A stretch of 64,000 nt of DNA from Ariolimax columbianus (taxonomy: Eukaryota > Mollusca > Gastropoda > Stylommatophora > Arionidae): the NCBI GenBank assembly GCA_036924085.1, contig JAVGWX010000012.1, positions 4,579,430 through 4,643,429 of the forward strand, written 5' to 3'. A program made the translations under genes and the position numbers. A model generated the notes under the pieces. The model was not told the origin of the DNA, searched no databases, and saw nothing but the letters and a program-made list of their open reading frames with translations. Position 1 is the first letter of the stretch. Each line of letters starts with the position of its first letter. Shown piece after piece: positions 63,661 to 64,000 of the stretch.

Positions 63661-64000
63661 AAAAAAACAAATGTAAATGTGGTCGAATAGCAGACACTGT
63701 TGCTAAGACTGGATGTTTATAGACTTCATTGGACTAGATCACATCGTTTTAGTAGGTAGTATGACCAGTTCCCTTCCTTTCCGCCTTTCCTTCCCTGACA
63801 ATTAGCTAACTATTTACAAGTGAGTAGTCAGGAGCGTGGGGAGATGAGATATAGACCCCGGCACCTTTATTTGGAGTTATCCACATTTGAACTGAGGATC
63901 TGTTCTAAAAAACACAGACTCAAGATGATACTAAGGACTTGGACACGTCATCCTTATCAAGAGGTCAATAAAGTGAGAGCACTCTGCTTTCGTAAGGAGC
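63661..64000. other. No recognisable gene
   Basis: Contains 'accagttcccttccttt', weakly like 44205. Nothing coding was seen up to the window end. Confidence 0.4.

Overview
The window is a stretch of animal nuclear DNA. It holds one recognisable host gene, a six-exon mitochondrial prohibitin gene (PHB1 type), in a sea of non-LTR retrotransposon debris, short interspersed elements (SINEs) and an exceptional number of minisatellite arrays. GT-AG introns, tRNA-derived SINEs and several LINE lineages show a metazoan. The mix of RNase H-bearing LINEs with (GAA)n tails, RTE-like endonucleases, CR1/L2-like LINEs and minisatellites inside mobile elements suits a marine mollusc, possibly a heterobranch gastropod. 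That placement is a judgement from style and is not proven by the sequence.

Layout. 1-6.1 kb: minus-strand LINE fragments alternating with arrays of 50, 77, 37, 21 and 54 bp. 6.5-8.6 kb: a 33-bp and a 43-bp array. 9-14.5 kb: three copies of a ~300-bp SINE-like element, one hosting a 33-bp array and one lying inside another array, plus a near-perfect 60-bp array. 16.5-27.6 kb: PHB1 on the minus strand; its five introns carry SINEs, LINE pieces, minisatellites and a piggyBac-like MITE. 28-31 kb: LINE remnants, including a long minus-strand CR1/L2-like copy. 31-37 kb: arrays (a 13-bp unit over 1.4 kb) and a nested RNase H LINE. 38.8-44.7 kb: nested retroelements, including the most complete reverse transcriptase ORF. 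45.5-54 kb: mostly satellite (32-bp unit over 3.6 kb, 37-bp unit over 1.2 kb, AGT/AGC triplets over 1.8 kb). 55-64 kb: more arrays, a LINE whose endonuclease is split by a 15-bp array, and repeat copies matching others in the window.

The long ORFs over the arrays are products of repeat periodicity and are not annotated as genes. The most interesting theme is the link between mobile elements and tandem repeats. At least four arrays lie inside LINE or SINE sequence, two of them with a unit recognisably copied from the host element. Two retroelements landed inside arrays. One interspersed family (three copies) carries an internal 37-bp array whose copy number differs between copies. No CRISPR array, rRNA gene, functional tRNA gene or prokaryotic gene system is present. 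PHB1 is the only gene for which a working cellular role can be argued.
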